DNA of 64,000 nucleotides from Axinella damicornis (taxonomy: Eukaryota; Porifera; Demospongiae; Axinellida; Axinellidae), in NCBI GenBank assembly GCA_963931865.1, contig OZ007517.1, positions 5,407,707 through 5,471,706 of the forward strand, given 5' to 3'. The number at the start of each line of letters is the position of its first letter. The stretch's first letter is position 1. The notes under the pieces are model-generated. The model did not search any database. It saw only the letters and a program-made list of their open reading frames with translations, and had not been told where the DNA came from. This document shows, piece by piece, positions 44,036 to 54,736 of this stretch. Position numbers and translations under genes: made by a program.

Positions 44036-45146
44036 GTATTATATATATCCGTCACACTTTAATTGCGAGGGGCAGGGGGCGGTTGCATCGCTGCGGTTTC
44101 TGTGGTCCCGATAGCCACGTGTTCGTGCACGTACTGCGCGTGCGAAATGCAAAGAAGCGATCTATACAGGGAAAAGAGACACTGCCTCAGAAGAGAGTAA
44201 GGCAAAGGAGAGAGAGTCTGACAGATTGACGAAGAAGCGATGTATACAAGGAGAGTTTAGCGGAGACAAGTAAGACAAATGTTTAGTCTAGGCCATGGTA
44301 CGTACCTATAGCTAGAGTGTTGACAGTGTCGAAGGGTGTAGAACCTCGCTAACGTCTTCGTATTCTTCCTGGCAACGCTTAGCCATCTTCAACCTCAATC
44401 AGCAACTTCGCACAACTTCGAACAACTAAACTTCGCACGCTGAACTGACTTTCGCACCTTCGTTTTCTTCCACAGGAAACCACGTCTACTATACTATTAC
44501 AGATTGTGAGCGTGCGCGCGCGAGGCACAGACACTGCGCATGCGTATTCCTAGTTAAGCTAAGCTAAGCTAATTACACAACTGGTCCACTCCCTCTGGCT
44601 TGAGCCTCACATACACCAGCTCCCTCCCTCTCCCTTCAGCCTCACACACCCCTGGTCCCCTCGATTCCTTTCCCTTGAGCCTCACACACCTGGTCCCTCC
44701 CTCTCCAATGAGCCTTACACACACACCTATATTGGAATGTTCCAATGCTCAAACTCTGCAACCATCATGTCTCATACGTCTGAGTCAGGACAAGATAACG
44801 ACAATGGTCAGAACCTTTCCTGAGTGCTGTGAGCATGTGGTCACCGTAGTAACTTGGTACTGCAACCATAGCTCAACTTCAGGAAGCTGAAACTCTGTGT
44901 GAGCTCAAACTTACCTTATCTTCTTAGTAGGCTAGTGGCAGACTGACATAATGGCAAAACTCCTACTACTACCTCCTCACCCCTTATCCCTCCCCTCTCT
45001 TTCCTCCCACATCTCACCTGGCTGACAGAGGAGCTACGAATGGTCTCCACGCTCTCCGTAAAGCTGCCACTCTCCACGCAGGGAGGAGCAGACTTGGGGG
45101 ACTCTGTGACTGGGAGTTCAGAATCTGCATCAGGAATGTACAGCAC
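40328..45146 (-). CDS. unrecognised multi-exon gene, Ser/Thr/Pro-rich
   Basis: Minus-strand exons: 45146-45018 (VLYIPDADSELPVTESPKSA..., 43 codons), 42109-41481, 41224-41189, 41005-40977, 40654-40566 and 40427-40328. From 41481 on, all junctions keep phase 2,2,1,0: the chain reads RIPNHLG, FSAGRTFKP, LTRWKWMNTACQLAASQPPD, MMEEHHMRK, RWATTGTLSTWGQPENIVQK, CCSCFVVRRRREE. The large exon starts KSSVSGVRPIPPPPRVNRAT and is acidic and Ser/Thr-rich further on (DDSGVETDD, SYIPRTDSNTEQLLF). It needs one frame change near 41905-41925, and the 2.9-kb intron before it may hide an exon. No catalytic domain is seen; it may be a signalling scaffold or cytoplasmic tail. Whether it is functional is open. Confidence 0.5.
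40457..40478. repeat. poly-G run
   Basis: About 22 consecutive G inside an intron of the minus-strand gene. Confidence 0.9.
41350..41436. repeat. (CA)n microsatellite
   Basis: Pure CA dinucleotide repeat between two exons of the minus-strand gene. Confidence 0.97.
42139..42873. mobile_element. outer element with CAGGGTTTCATACAG ends
   Basis: CAGGGTTTCATACAGGATTT at the left and CTGTATGAAACCCTG at the right are inverted; poly-G and poly-C runs sit just inside each end. A second element (42314-42734) is nested within it. It lies in the intron between the 45146 and 42109 exons. hAT-like ends, target duplication unclear. Confidence 0.65.
42314..42734. mobile_element. nested MITE, 5-bp flanking repeat
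   Basis: Ends CAGGGGCGGAT and inverted CAGTGGCGGAT; CTTAT on both sides (42309-42313, 42735-42739). Contains GGTCTCGTTCCCAAGCAG, an AGTCTCG-family word. Non-coding. Confidence 0.65.
43064..43412. repeat. degenerate minisatellite with poly-C
   Basis: Repeats of the type TTCAGTTGTGGACCCCCCTAG with spacing of about 25-45 bp, interrupted by a C run at about 43311-43345. Confidence 0.85.
43800..43975 (+). mobile_element. SINE fragment, 5'-truncated
   Basis: Shares GGAGATGTAAAGCCGTCGG, GGCTCTGCCTTCTCCAG and surrounding text with the body of the SINE at 38726. The tRNA head is missing. Its distal part (TTGCCGAGCGCCTTAGCGCG) recurs alone at 51063-51087. Confidence 0.7.
43976..45017. other. microsatellite and short minisatellite, no exon seen
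   Basis: (AT)n at 44002-44050. 44590-44730 has three to four copies of a 40-50 bp unit (CTCCCTCTCC..TTGAGCCTCACACACC). CG-rich DNA at 44080-44230 and 44510-44550 could be regulatory, but no start exon was seen. Confidence 0.4.
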
Positions 45147-45403
45147 CTGAGAGGAGCCAGTGGATCACAAGTGAGTTGACAGTTGATTAACAGCTACAAT
45201 GTATGGAGCGAGATGATCAGCTCAACTGCACAGTCCTGTTGATTGAATCATATGTTGGGGATTTAACTCTTCCGCCTCTCCCTCCCTCCTTCTCTTCCAC
45301 CTCCCTCCCTCCTTTCCCATCCCTCATCCTCCTACTCTCTCCTCCCCCTCCCTTCCCTTCCCTTCCCTCCCCATTCCCTCCTCCTCCTCCCCTACAACCT
45401 TAC

Positions 45404-45598
45404 TTTAGAATATCCAAGAAAGATCAAACTGGACTCAGCCAACGCAATCATCCTAACACACTGACGCAAAAGCACTCCTTCTCCTCCAATGAATAACTGA
45501 ATGAATGAATAAATGTGTGTGGTATTCACGCTCAGCAGCTTCAAGATACAACTCCACGGCTTCCAGGAGCTGCCCTTGTGCGTGAGCAACGCTTCAGT
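45404..45598 (-). CDS. candidate 5' exons, helical repeat/MIT-like
   Basis: Minus exons about 45598-45531 (VAHAQGQLLEAVELYLEAAE, donor GTGAATACC) and 45452-45404 (MIALAESSLIFLGYSK, acceptor TCAGTGTGTTAG, donor GTAAGG). The second joins the exon at 45146 in phase. Together they suggest a helical hairpin like an MIT or TPR unit at the N-terminal side of the downstream gene. The join between the two is one base out of phase, so a mutation or a wrong donor is likely. Confidence 0.4.
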
Positions 45599-45660
45599 TC
45601 TTCCTACAAGTTCTTAATTCATTAGCCAACTCCACTTGTAGACTCGTCGTGGTCTGTACT

Positions 45661-45706
45661 TAGTCTGGTTCCCAGACCGCCCATAGTTGGTCTGGGAACC
45701 AGACTA
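45661..45706. mobile_element. AGTCTCG-family short palindrome
   Basis: TAGTCTGGTTCCCAGACCGC and TGGTCTGGGAACCAGACTA form a hairpin of about 19-bp arms. GCGAGACTAG at about 45762 may be another end of the family. Confidence 0.75.
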
Positions 45707-46462
45707 CTAGATGGTCTCGCTGACTGTACTAGTGGGTGTGGCGAGAGGCTGGCCTGGCCTGCGAGACTAGACAGTGACTAGACTATCAATTTCACTCGTT
45801 CGCCCAGCCAAAGTTTATTCACACACCCCTTTGGGATAGCATTGTGTACAAGGCAAACACAGCTACTAACATGTTGAACTGAAAACTGCATAAGCCTTTA
45901 GTTGTTCAAGTCTGTGGACAGTTACCATACAGTGGTACTCCAGCATGCTGACCAGTGCAATGACTTAAATTCTCCTTGTGTGAGTTATTGCAGAGAGAAC
46001 TGTCCAATATGCATTTCATGTTCAATAATATTTCATCCTTTGCCCTGTGTATTTGGATAGAGATCATGGTGATGCTACTCATTAATTGGCCAATGGAATA
46101 GCTATATATAGCTGGTGTAATGGAAGAATGCATGGAAGTGAAAGAGAAAATGGAAGAGTGCAATAAGCGTGAATTGGAAGAGTGCCGTGGAAGTGAGAGT
46201 GTGAATGAAAGCGTGAATGGAAGAGTGCAGCTACTGAACTTGTGCCAGGATGCCACTGAATCACATAGCTATAGCTATATAGCTACGGGAATTATCATAA
46301 TATTATTAGTGAGGTAATCTGGATTAATAATAGTAGGCACACAATGTACTCAAAATCCTTGTGTTGATATGCCAACATTCAGCCAATTGTAGGAAAACTG
46401 CTTACAAACTCACTGCTAGTGATAGAAATTCTGTCTCAGAAACAAAATTATGATAGCATAAA
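45707..46462. other. no gene seen; short tandem repeat
   Basis: 46120-46220 has repeated GGAAGTGAAAGAG/GGAAGAGTG words. Otherwise unstructured. Confidence 0.3.
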
Positions 46463-47231
46463 CTAAAGTTTTTCAAGCTCAGAGATTACTTCGCCCATGC
46501 TGGGACGGTTAAGTCTTGAAATGCTAGTGCAGTTTGTACAAGGCGATAAAGCTTAGACCAGCGTCTTGCCACACTGTTCTGTTTCTCTTCTCCTTCTGGA
46601 AGCTCATAGGTATACATCTCAATCAACAGGATTCCAAAGCTGTACACATGCATCCATTTGGGGTGACCGCTGTTGAATATCAAAACCTTCAGGTGCCACT
46701 GCCACATAGACCTTAAATTGTGACACACAGCCAACATCTCAGTCAAGAACGACGCACTCAAAGTCACCAATCTGGGCTTTCCAGCCATTGTCTGGGTCAA
46801 GGAGCACATTGCCACTGCTGAGCCCACCATGAACATAGGGGTTGGGAAACTGGGAATGCTGGTGGAGGAGGCCTTGGGCCACATCCATGCTAATGCTCTG
46901 TAGATAAGTCTTGTCACAGATGGGCCCATTTTGTAGCTGTTGTCTAAGGCTGGTTGGTATCCATTCCAAGAGAATAGTTAAAACTTGTTGATAGCAAGCT
47001 CCCACCATCTTTACAATATTGCAGTGTTCTACCCGGGTTATCTCATACACCATGTTAACATTGTTTTGGAAGCTCTCATGGGGAATGAAGCGACGGTGTA
47101 GACATTTGGCTGCGACCTGGTATTTGGCTTTTCTCAAATCTTCCTTGCCCCACCACCTCTGATTCCTTGGTCAGCTCAATGTCACTCTCTGAAACCAACC
47201 AAGACGTCTGGGACATCTGGGTGTCAACATC
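46463..47231 (-). pseudogene. protein kinase domain, frameshifted and catalytically altered
   Basis: After an acceptor CTCTGCAG at 47231, minus-strand frames read SDIELTKESEVVGQGRF (Gly-rich loop), frame change, KYQVAAKCLH (VAIK lysine), VEHCNIVKMVGACYQ, LLEWIPTSLRQQLQ, MDVAQGLL, then HGGLSSGNVLL in place of HRD-x4-N, and GDFE in place of DFG. After another frame change HVYSFGILLIEMYTYELPE follows, and after a third SRLNRPSMGEVISELEKL and a stop. Order and spacing are those of a complete kinase domain of TKL/Tyr type in one exon. Loss of the HRD aspartate and DFG glycine predicts no catalysis even if the frame were intact. Confidence 0.82.
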
Positions 47232-47297
47232 CTGCAGAGGTGCATGCAGGAAATAATAATTATGCTACCATATAGACAAGTGATTGAGCTGGCTGAG

Positions 47298-47301
47298 TAG
47301 T

Positions 47302-47338
<37 letters not shown>
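47298..47338. repeat. poly-G run
   Basis: About 38 consecutive G, upstream of the kinase relic on its own strand. Confidence 0.95.
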
Positions 47339-47339
<1 letters not shown>

Positions 47340-48000
47340 AGGACAAAATCACGTGTGGCATCATTTTGTATGATGTAATGCAAAGTCATTCTGCTGCCTT
47401 TCTCCATGGATGGGAGAAGGCTGCATGGCGCTTTCAATGCATCCTGAAGAGCATCTTCCAAGTAAAGTCTTTGAGTGAACTACGTATAAGCCACTACACA
47501 CTACTATGTGCCTGTACTGGCGAATTTTTGGGGGGGGACGTACTTTCGACTTAGTCTTTGGCAGATCCACCAACTACGCATGCACAGATTAGTACGACAC
47601 ATCCCCCATAAGCACAATGGTGGGCAAGCTATACACACAGGACTGTCCTGAGAAGGAATGCTAAAGCTGAACAACTATAGTCTCGTCCCCAGACCCTCCA
47701 CGCTTGTCCTCTATGTGCGTGCCCCATATGAAAAAGACTAGAACAACTGCTGGTGAATCTGTATACAGAAGCGATGAAGCTGTCGTGAGGTACAGATATG
47801 GATATTACTATTACATGGATTGAGTATGATTTCCCGCCATTTCTGTTCCAAAGTACTACTGTACTGACATTTTTCAGGGTTCAAATCACTCCATCGACTT
47901 CCTACCTGGTAGCTGAGTCAGGTAGATAAGTGTGCATTTGCTGATATTCTCAGTGATGCTGCATATTACATATTGTGCTCAGTATGCAAGAATGTAGTGG
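47339..48000. other. possible 5' region of the kinase relic
   Basis: Minus-strand text EDALQDALKAPCSLLPSMEK (47360-47465) may be an upstream exon. 47525-47560 (CTAAGTCGAAAGTACGTCC ... AAATTCGCCAGTAC) matches 51288-51330 near the other kinase gene, in inverted orientation, hinting at duplicated kinase loci. Confidence 0.35.
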
Positions 48001-48008
48001 AAGTAGAG

Positions 48009-50317
48009 TAGGGGTGCGGCGATTATGCGGGAATAATTTCCGGAATAACCGGGGAGTTTTCGCATAAGCATAGTTTCGGGAATAATAGAGTTAAATTTCG
48101 GGAATAAACGGAAGTAAACAGAATTCCGTAAATTCAGTAACCACGTGCATGCACGTACGAGTAGTCTAGAATGGCGTCAAGCAATAGTTGTAGTCATGAT
48201 ACTAGTACGAGTATGAGTCTGGAATACAGCTCTTCCTCAGACGTTGATGAATCAAGCCCAGAAAGTGAAGTGTTGAAAGAAAAGGAGGCTGTTGTTTCAC
48301 TACTGGACCGCTTAAAGGCACCCACGCCAGCTGACATAGCCAGACCGAGAAAAATCCAAAAGAACGATCCTCCCAAAGGACAACGCAGAAGTAAAGGCCC
48401 CTCTTCTTCTGACCCTAAGGGAATAACTCCATCTCAGCGTGTGAGAGAGTTTGACAAAGAGGCTCTTACAGTGTCTCATGGCCATCTTTTTTGCACAGCT
48501 TGTAGAGAGCAGCTGAGTTTGAAGCGATGTGTTATCAAGAACCATATTCGATCGAAGAAGCATGAGAGTAGTAAGAAGAGACTTGAGAAGAAGGAAGCGA
48601 GGGAAAGAAACATTGCCGATAGCCTGACTAAATACAACACCGAGGTTCATCCAAGAGGAGAGACACTACCGCAAGAGCAGCAAGTTTATCGCGTGAAGGT
48701 TGTGTCTGCTTTCATGAAAGCTGGTGTTCCACTAAACAAAATCGAATCCTTCAGAGATTTGCTGGAAGAAAATGCTCTCCGGTTGACTGATCGTAGAAAC
48801 ATGCATGACTACATTCCGTTCATCCATGGAGAAGAAGAGAAGCTCATTCGCTCGGAGATTGAAGGCCAGAATGTTGCAGTAGTTTTTGATGGTACATCAC
48901 GGCTTGGAGAAGCGTTAGCTATCATCGTACGATATATTTCTCCTGATTGGAGAATTGAACAACGACTTCTCCGAGTTCAGATGCTCTCTAAGTCTCTAGC
49001 TGATGAAGAGATAGCCCGGGAACTCATCAGTGTGCTGTCTGTCAACTTCGGCATTCGGTCAGCCAATCTTCTTGCTAGTATGAGAGACAGAGTTGCTGCA
49101 AACAATGTGGCCATGCAAACCCTCAAGGTCGTATACCCCACAGTCGTCGATGTTGGCTGTTTCTCCCATACGATCGACCATGTAGGAGAGAAATTCGACT
49201 GCCCTGTATTGAACGAGTTTATGACATTTTGGATCAGCTTGTTCTCGCACAGCCCTAAGACTAGGATGCTTTGGAGGTGTAGAACTGGACAGAGCATGTC
49301 TAGCTACAGTAAGACGAGATGGTGGTCGAAATGGGAAGTGGTAAAGCAAGTGATGCTTTACTTTGGAGATGTGGAGCCATTTCTGCTTGAAAACGATGAT
49401 GTTGGGCCTGCTCTACGTCCGAAGTTATTGGCTCTTTTTGCTGTACCTCACACTAAGTCTCAGCTACAGATAGAAATGGCAGCTACTGTGGATTGGGGTG
49501 AGCCTTTCGTTAAAGCATGTTATGTACTTGAAGGGGACGGTCCTCTAGCTCTCCAGTGCTATGAGGTAATAGAGAGCGTCAAGCAGTCTTTGCGCACTGA
49601 GAATATCCCCAATGTGAGGGCACTCTCGGAGAAGTTGACTAAACAGCCTCGTTCTCATCCACTGCATGAACAGTGGGTAGATTACGCAAGAGACTGTGTT
49701 AAGGGTGGAATCGACTATTTCAACATGCAACTTTCTAATAGCTTGAAAGTACCTTTGGAAATATTCAAAGCTTGTCGTCTCTTCTCTCCTCAGAAGGTTG
49801 TAACTATGAGTCCAACTGCTTCCTCTCTTGACCAGAGTTTGTCAAAAGTACCGTTTATCAGCGAAGCAGAGATTGAAGACCTAAAGAAAGAGCTTCCGGA
49901 CTATTTAGCTCGTGCAGCAGACGTGAGCGAAGAATTCGATCCTCTCGATTGGTGGAAACGGAATTCCAGTACCCTACCACACTGGTCTGCTTGTGCCAAG
50001 AAAATTCTTCTCATCCAGCCATCCTCTGCAGCGGCAGAAAGAGTCTTTTCCCTCCTCAAGGCCTCTTTTGGTGATCAGCAGGAGAGCTGTCTTCAGGACT
50101 ATGTGCAAACATCTTTAATGTTGCAGTACAACAAGAGATAAACTCGATTGACTACCGTATGTAACTGTTTTTAATGTCTCTTCTGTGTAATAATGATGTC
50201 GATTGCTAATAAATAATTGGGAATAATCGGAAAAGAATAGAGAATAATAGGACAATTTCTAAGGAATTGTGGAATAAAACAATTGGTAAAATTTTAGGAA
50301 TAATTGCCTCAGGCCTA
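48009..50317 (+). mobile_element. autonomous hAT transposon, complete
   Basis: Ends TAGGGGTGCGGCGATTATGC and, inverted, TAGGCCTGAGGCAATTATTC. The perfect 8-bp duplication AAGTAGAG lies at 48001-48008 and 50318-50325. GGAATAA words are frequent near both ends, likely subterminal transposase sites. The single gene is open throughout. Intact ends, duplication and gene indicate a recent insertion that may be mobile. Confidence 0.93.
48171..50141 (+). CDS. hAT transposase, 656 aa, intact
   Basis: Start ATGGCGTCAAGC at 48171, stop TAA at 50139-50141, no introns needed. Residues 1-110 are Ser-rich then basic. About 112-140 is a zinc finger FCTACREQLSLKR...HIRSKKH (C-x2-C ... H-x5-H), of the type shared with CGGBP1-like hAT proteins. 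The RNase H-like core shows VAVVFDGTSRLGEA (first Asp), then VVDVGCFSHTIDHVGEKF with the hAT C/H signature region. The C-terminal dimerisation motif is visible as PSSAAAERVFSLLKASFGDQ followed by a terminal helix. Length is normal for hAT. It would excise and integrate elements with the flanking 48009/50317 ends, making 8-bp duplications. A possible poly(A) signal AATAAA is at about 50209. Confidence 0.93.
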   Translation: MASSNSCSHDTSTSMSLEYSSSSDVDESSPESEVLKEKEAVVSLLDRLKAPTPADIARPRKIQKNDPPKGQRRSKGPSSSDPKGITPSQRVREFDKEALTVSHGHLFCTACREQLSLKRCVIKNHIRSKKHESSKKRLEKKEARERNIADSLTKYNTEVHPRGETLPQEQQVYRVKVVSAFMKAGVPLNKIESFRDLLEENALRLTDRRNMHDYIPFIHGEEEKLIRSEIEGQNVAVVFDGTSRLGEALAIIVRYISPDWRIEQRLLRVQMLSKSLADEEIARELISVLSVNFGIRSANLLASMRDRVAANNVAMQTLKVVYPTVVDVGCFSHTIDHVGEKFDCPVLNEFMTFWISLFSHSPKTRMLWRCRTGQSMSSYSKTRWWSKWEVVKQVMLYFGDVEPFLLENDDVGPALRPKLLALFAVPHTKSQLQIEMAATVDWGEPFVKACYVLEGDGPLALQCYEVIESVKQSLRTENIPNVRALSEKLTKQPRSHPLHEQWVDYARDCVKGGIDYFNMQLSNSLKVPLEIFKACRLFSPQKVVTMSPTASSLDQSLSKVPFISEAEIEDLKKELPDYLARAADVSEEFDPLDWWKRNSSTLPHWSACAKKILLIQPSSAAAERVFSLLKASFGDQQESCLQDYVQTSLMLQYNKR

Positions 50318-50325
50318 AAGTAGAG

Positions 50326-50600
50326 TCTCGGTCACCACACTCGCGCACAGTGGAGGAGTCTGGTTGACTGCCCATATACGACTTGTTCTGAGGTTGCCAA
50401 TAAGTACGTAGCTGCAAACCACAGCGCTTCCATATCCGGCACATTTTTTTCCAAGGCGTTAAGTGCACTACCGCAAGCAGATTACTAATAAACGTGCCGT
50501 ATAAAGAAGTGCTGTGGTTGTACCTACTTAGTGTCAGAACAAGTCGTATGCCATCGACCAGACTCCTGCCATGTATGAGCGAGAGTCTGGTACGGCTGGT
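50326..50600. mobile_element. imperfect inverted-repeat MITE
   Basis: GGAGTCTGGTTGACTGCCCA then ATACGACTTGTTCTGA at 50355-50392 is mirrored by TCAGAACAAGTCGTATGCCA then TCGACCAGACTCCTG at 50534-50570. Arms are about 70 bp with several mismatches. Adjacent to the hAT insertion site. Confidence 0.65.
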
Positions 50601-52132
50601 AGTCTGTAGTACTCTGTACTATATTCGGGATCCGTAATTTGAAAGTGCAGAGCAGCCTTCTCCCATGGATAACTTGAATGGTAGAATCAATGAAATTACA
50701 GTGTACGTGTTCTACCACCCCCTCTATATAGTCGGTGCCAAAGCATCCCACCTAGCTATAATAGTGGGACGAATCCACATGCACACTCGGTTGTGCATGC
50801 CTCAGGGATATGGATAATACTGTGCAAATGTACCACAACCTACGTGGGATACCCCCTTTCATAATGTTATAAGGCTAGAGTTATTGATTATGAATTTCTT
50901 TACACAGATGGCTTGTTGACTGGCAACCTATAGCATAGATAATAGCTATATTATCTATGCCTATAGCTACTACCTGGAGTACAACGTAAATCAGCAAGCA
51001 ACATTTGGCCAGTGTGGGTGGCTGAAGAAAGAAGATGCATACAGGACTGTTTGCAAACACTAATTGCCGAGCGCATTAGCACGAGGCTCTGAATGGGGGA
51101 TCTATTTCTCACTATATACGTATGTACGTATGTACGTGGTACGTACCGGAATATGTCACGCTCAGGAATGTCGATAGGAATGTTGCGGGTTTCCTGCCGG
51201 CCAATTGAGTTTTATTTGCTGCGAGGGCTTGACGGTGCGAGAACTACAACCTTGAGATGTTGATGCGTAGTTGATGATTTGCCAGAGACTAAGTTGAAAG
51301 TACGTCCTAAAAAAAATTCGCCCTGTACTGAGCAGTTATGTATGTGACCATGCAGACTCACCGAAAATATCAGCGAATGCAACAGCACTCAAGTGTTTAG
51401 CATCAGGTAAGATGTCAATACAGCGATTGCACTGCACCCCGCTAAACTTCAACACTAGAGCTGTTACTATTCTACTAGTTCTGCATACTTCTATGGAATG
51501 TTAATTCTACCACGTGTGCACGGACCTTGTCCGACTCCCCTGAGTGGAGCCATGCAGTGGCACTTCACTTCCTGGATTGATTTTGTTAAATTGCTTTTGT
51601 CATCAGTGAATTGCTTAACCCCACCTCCACGTATGTGGCACAGTATATGAACCATTGCCCCCTTCCTTGTACCGTAGTTTCATGCTAATACAAACCCTAC
51701 GAGTAAACATCCTCCTCCTCTTTATAATTAACCCCAAGTTCTTGCATAGGGTAAATCCGAAATACCCTGCGGTGAGCATCTTCTCATACACAAGCTGTTT
51801 TGAAGTTAAACATTTAGCTTAGGCTGTGATAGTGTTTTCATTTCTCTGTGAAAATGTAGACAAACGTCGGAAGTTTGGAACCCTTCATCTGCAGTCGTCA
51901 CTGACGATGAAAGTTAGCTTAAGTGCTGCCAATCTCAGCAACTCGCAAAAATGTCTTGTGGTTGGTACATGATACTGTTCTTTTGGATAGCTACAGCAAA
52001 GTCATTTTCCAATCTTGTCAGGTTCACGTGTAGTTGAGACTCATTAATTAATATTTGAATAAAGCCCCTTTCCCACTTCAGACTAAAACCAGTGAACAAA
52101 ATGGGCATAATCACACAATAAAGGATAGCTAC
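50601..52132. other. 1.5 kb without a confident exon
   Basis: Contains the SINE-derived word at 51063-51087 and the block at 51288-51330 shared with 47525-47560. Possible 3' exons of the minus-strand kinase gene could not be defined. Confidence 0.3.
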
Positions 52133-53109
52133 CTCTCTGCTTGTTCCTTGGGTGCTACCCTCCAGCTTGAACACAATTTCTCTGAATGATGGTCGGCTCT
52201 GTGTACATAGAAAGGGACGGAACAAATCACTCTATATTTCCTGTCCTTTGCCCTTTGAGCAGCTACTTGAATACTTGACTAGGCAAGGCTTAGTGAGTGA
52301 AGCAAGCGAAGCTACTGTACCATTATGTACATGCAATGCTGATTTGGGTGGCTTCTCATGTTAGTCTTCTTCTTACGCTTTGATACCAACGTAAGTATCT
52401 TAGGGTAACCCCTCTGTACATGTGCTTAAATTTATTTGTACATTACAAACACTTGCCTTGGGTTCGCCATTCCAGCACTTCTTCATGAGATCTGCCCAGT
52501 CAGGCGGACAATTCTTGGGAATTTCTAGGCGCTACACATGAAGTTAAAAGACAGTTATAATCAGGGGCACAATTCCCTATCAGCTGAAGTCAAAGGAGGC
52601 TGTACAGATGTAGGGTGTGGTATTAATATTGCACATACTAAGGATACTCCAAATAAAGGACACTTTCTGAAAAACAATGACCACTGTACCGGTATACACA
52701 TTATTTTCATAACGGATAGAGATTGTTTAGCTGATTGAAAAATAGGTATCCTTGAAGGAAGCAACTGCTCAATGAAGGCTCAATTAGTGGGGGGGGGGGG
52801 GGTTGGGTGTTGATACATGATGTTCCCTTGCAGCGGTAGACTTCATGAAGTCCATAATTTTTGCACAAGTATATGCACCACAATGCCACATATAACTTTA
52901 ACACTTTTGACTTTCAATGGATGATGCATATAGTAGGGAGGCAGAGGACGTCATGTGACATACATGCATAAGCAAATATGTATGGAGGCTTACTGTACTG
53001 AAATTGTTCTTGGTAGTGTACGAGTATCTCAACAAAATTAACAATGACATCATTCAAAACGTTTAGTGGAGTAGACTCTGAATATGTGGGTCACTGACTG
53101 ATCGACCTC

Positions 53110-53239
53110 TTGAAGCAGCGACCACGCGGGATGGCAGAGAAGCCATGCTGCCAGGCACTCCTGGTACTCCAACTGGTAGCCTGCCAAACCTGACACGTCG
53201 TCAAGCCACTCCTACCTTTCAAACTCCTGAACTGTAGCT
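53110..53239 (+). other. open segment within a kinase intron
   Basis: The plus strand reads EAATTRDGREAMLPGTPGTP and TGSLPNLTRRQATPTFQTPE then stop; the minus strand is open too (YQLEYQECLAAWLLCHPAW). Either could be an exon of another gene. Splice support is weak, so I do not call a gene. Confidence 0.2.
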
Positions 53240-54248
53240 TCACTTCTCATTCTATGCATTGTTGAGGTTAGGAATGCTCGAGCGCAGCACATAGCCATGT
53301 GCACAGAAACTGTGTCCAACTCCGGTAGGGAGGTGTTTTGCCTACATAGAATGCACTTGACTACTTGGTACAGTAGTACTGAGTGATTGGAATTGTATGA
53401 ATTCTGAAAATAGATATTTTAACGTCAAGTGATTGGGGATAAGAAACTAGTAATCAATGACACTGACCTCTCCGTTCACCACCATTGTCATGACCTGGAA
53501 GATTACCAGGCCCTGAAATGGAATCTTCTGGGAGATCAGCTCCCAAAGAATGATGCTGAAGGAGTACACATCAGAAGCCAGGGTTTCACACTGCCCAGTG
53601 ATATGCTAAGAAGACAAATCATTGAGGTGGAGTTAAGAACTGTGGCACTAGCTCAAGAGACCAATTTAACCCAGTTTCCAATACTATGAATTGGATGACT
53701 GAAATGTTGGTCTGGGTGGTATGCCCACCAAATTATCTCATCCCACATCCAGAGATTAGCTAAGCACAGAAAGTTGTAGCCGACTTACAGTGATTCATGA
53801 GCATGAAACTAGTGGTGATATGCTCCATGTCATCTATGACATACCTCAGGGGCCATCCAAGCATGGACTTGCATTCTCCCGTGGCTCCTGGTGCTCTGCG
53901 TGGATTGGCATACTCTGGAGTACCCAAAGCCGCACAGCTGGAGACACACAGAAAACGGGAACTGTTACACTAGATCACCTCAGTCATAGCCACTAGTCCC
54001 TCTCTGCCTGGCCATTCACGTGCGTGATTGTGACTGGCCGGCAGGGAGGGGCTAGCATCCAGATTGGGCAACATGCACCCACCTGAATGCAGTTTCACCT
54101 ACATGTATCAATGACACTACACAAACTGAGTCACAACCACAAATTTAGGACAGCAAACCATGCAGACATACCTATGCAATGAGATTTTCCTCTCTTTGGA
54201 AAGCACAACTGCAAAAAGAATGGCAAAGCGTCACAAACGATCAATAAT

Positions 54249-54533
54249 TAGGGCATGAATGACTAGGGAATTCCCTAGTCGACTAATTAGTTTGCAGTTT
54301 GCATGACTAGCCGACTAATTCAACACTAACTGAGAATGTCATCCAGAACAAATCACTAGCCTCGTTCCCAGGCTCCTCCCCAGCTGACATCAATGACTGT
54401 TTTTGTTCAAACACACTATCATCTTTACATGCTATGGAGTAAGGCTGGCCCTCTCAAGTAGTTGACATGCAAGAAATGTAGTCAACAACCATAATTCAGT
54501 CAGCTACGTAGTCGACTAATTGTTCAGGCCCTA
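54249..54533. mobile_element. hAT-like MITE family H1, copy 2
   Basis: TAGGGCATGAATGACTAGGG at one end and inverted TAGGGCCTGAACAATTAGTC at the other. It aligns with the copy at 18396-18644 in reverse orientation. Flanks TCAATAAT and CAAATAAT are a plausible eroded 8-bp duplication. Contains GCCTCGTTCCCAGGCTCC, an AGTCTCG-family word. Confidence 0.75.
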
Positions 54534-54736
54534 CAAATAATGATGCACCAATAACTTTATAGGCTACATTTGGTCCCTATTGCAGCACCATACCAGCAAT
54601 TGGAATAGTGGTAGCTCACACCACAAGTACTGTAGCTGAAGCAAGCAGCAAGTGATGCTAAGGTGATGCTAAGGAACATAGTATGTTCAACTTGATAGAG
54701 CTATCATAGACATGGCAAACAATGAGCAATACAGGC

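Noticed and set aside
48194..50141. Minus-strand open frames within the hAT gene
   Set aside because: Shadows of the 656-residue transposase on the other strand.
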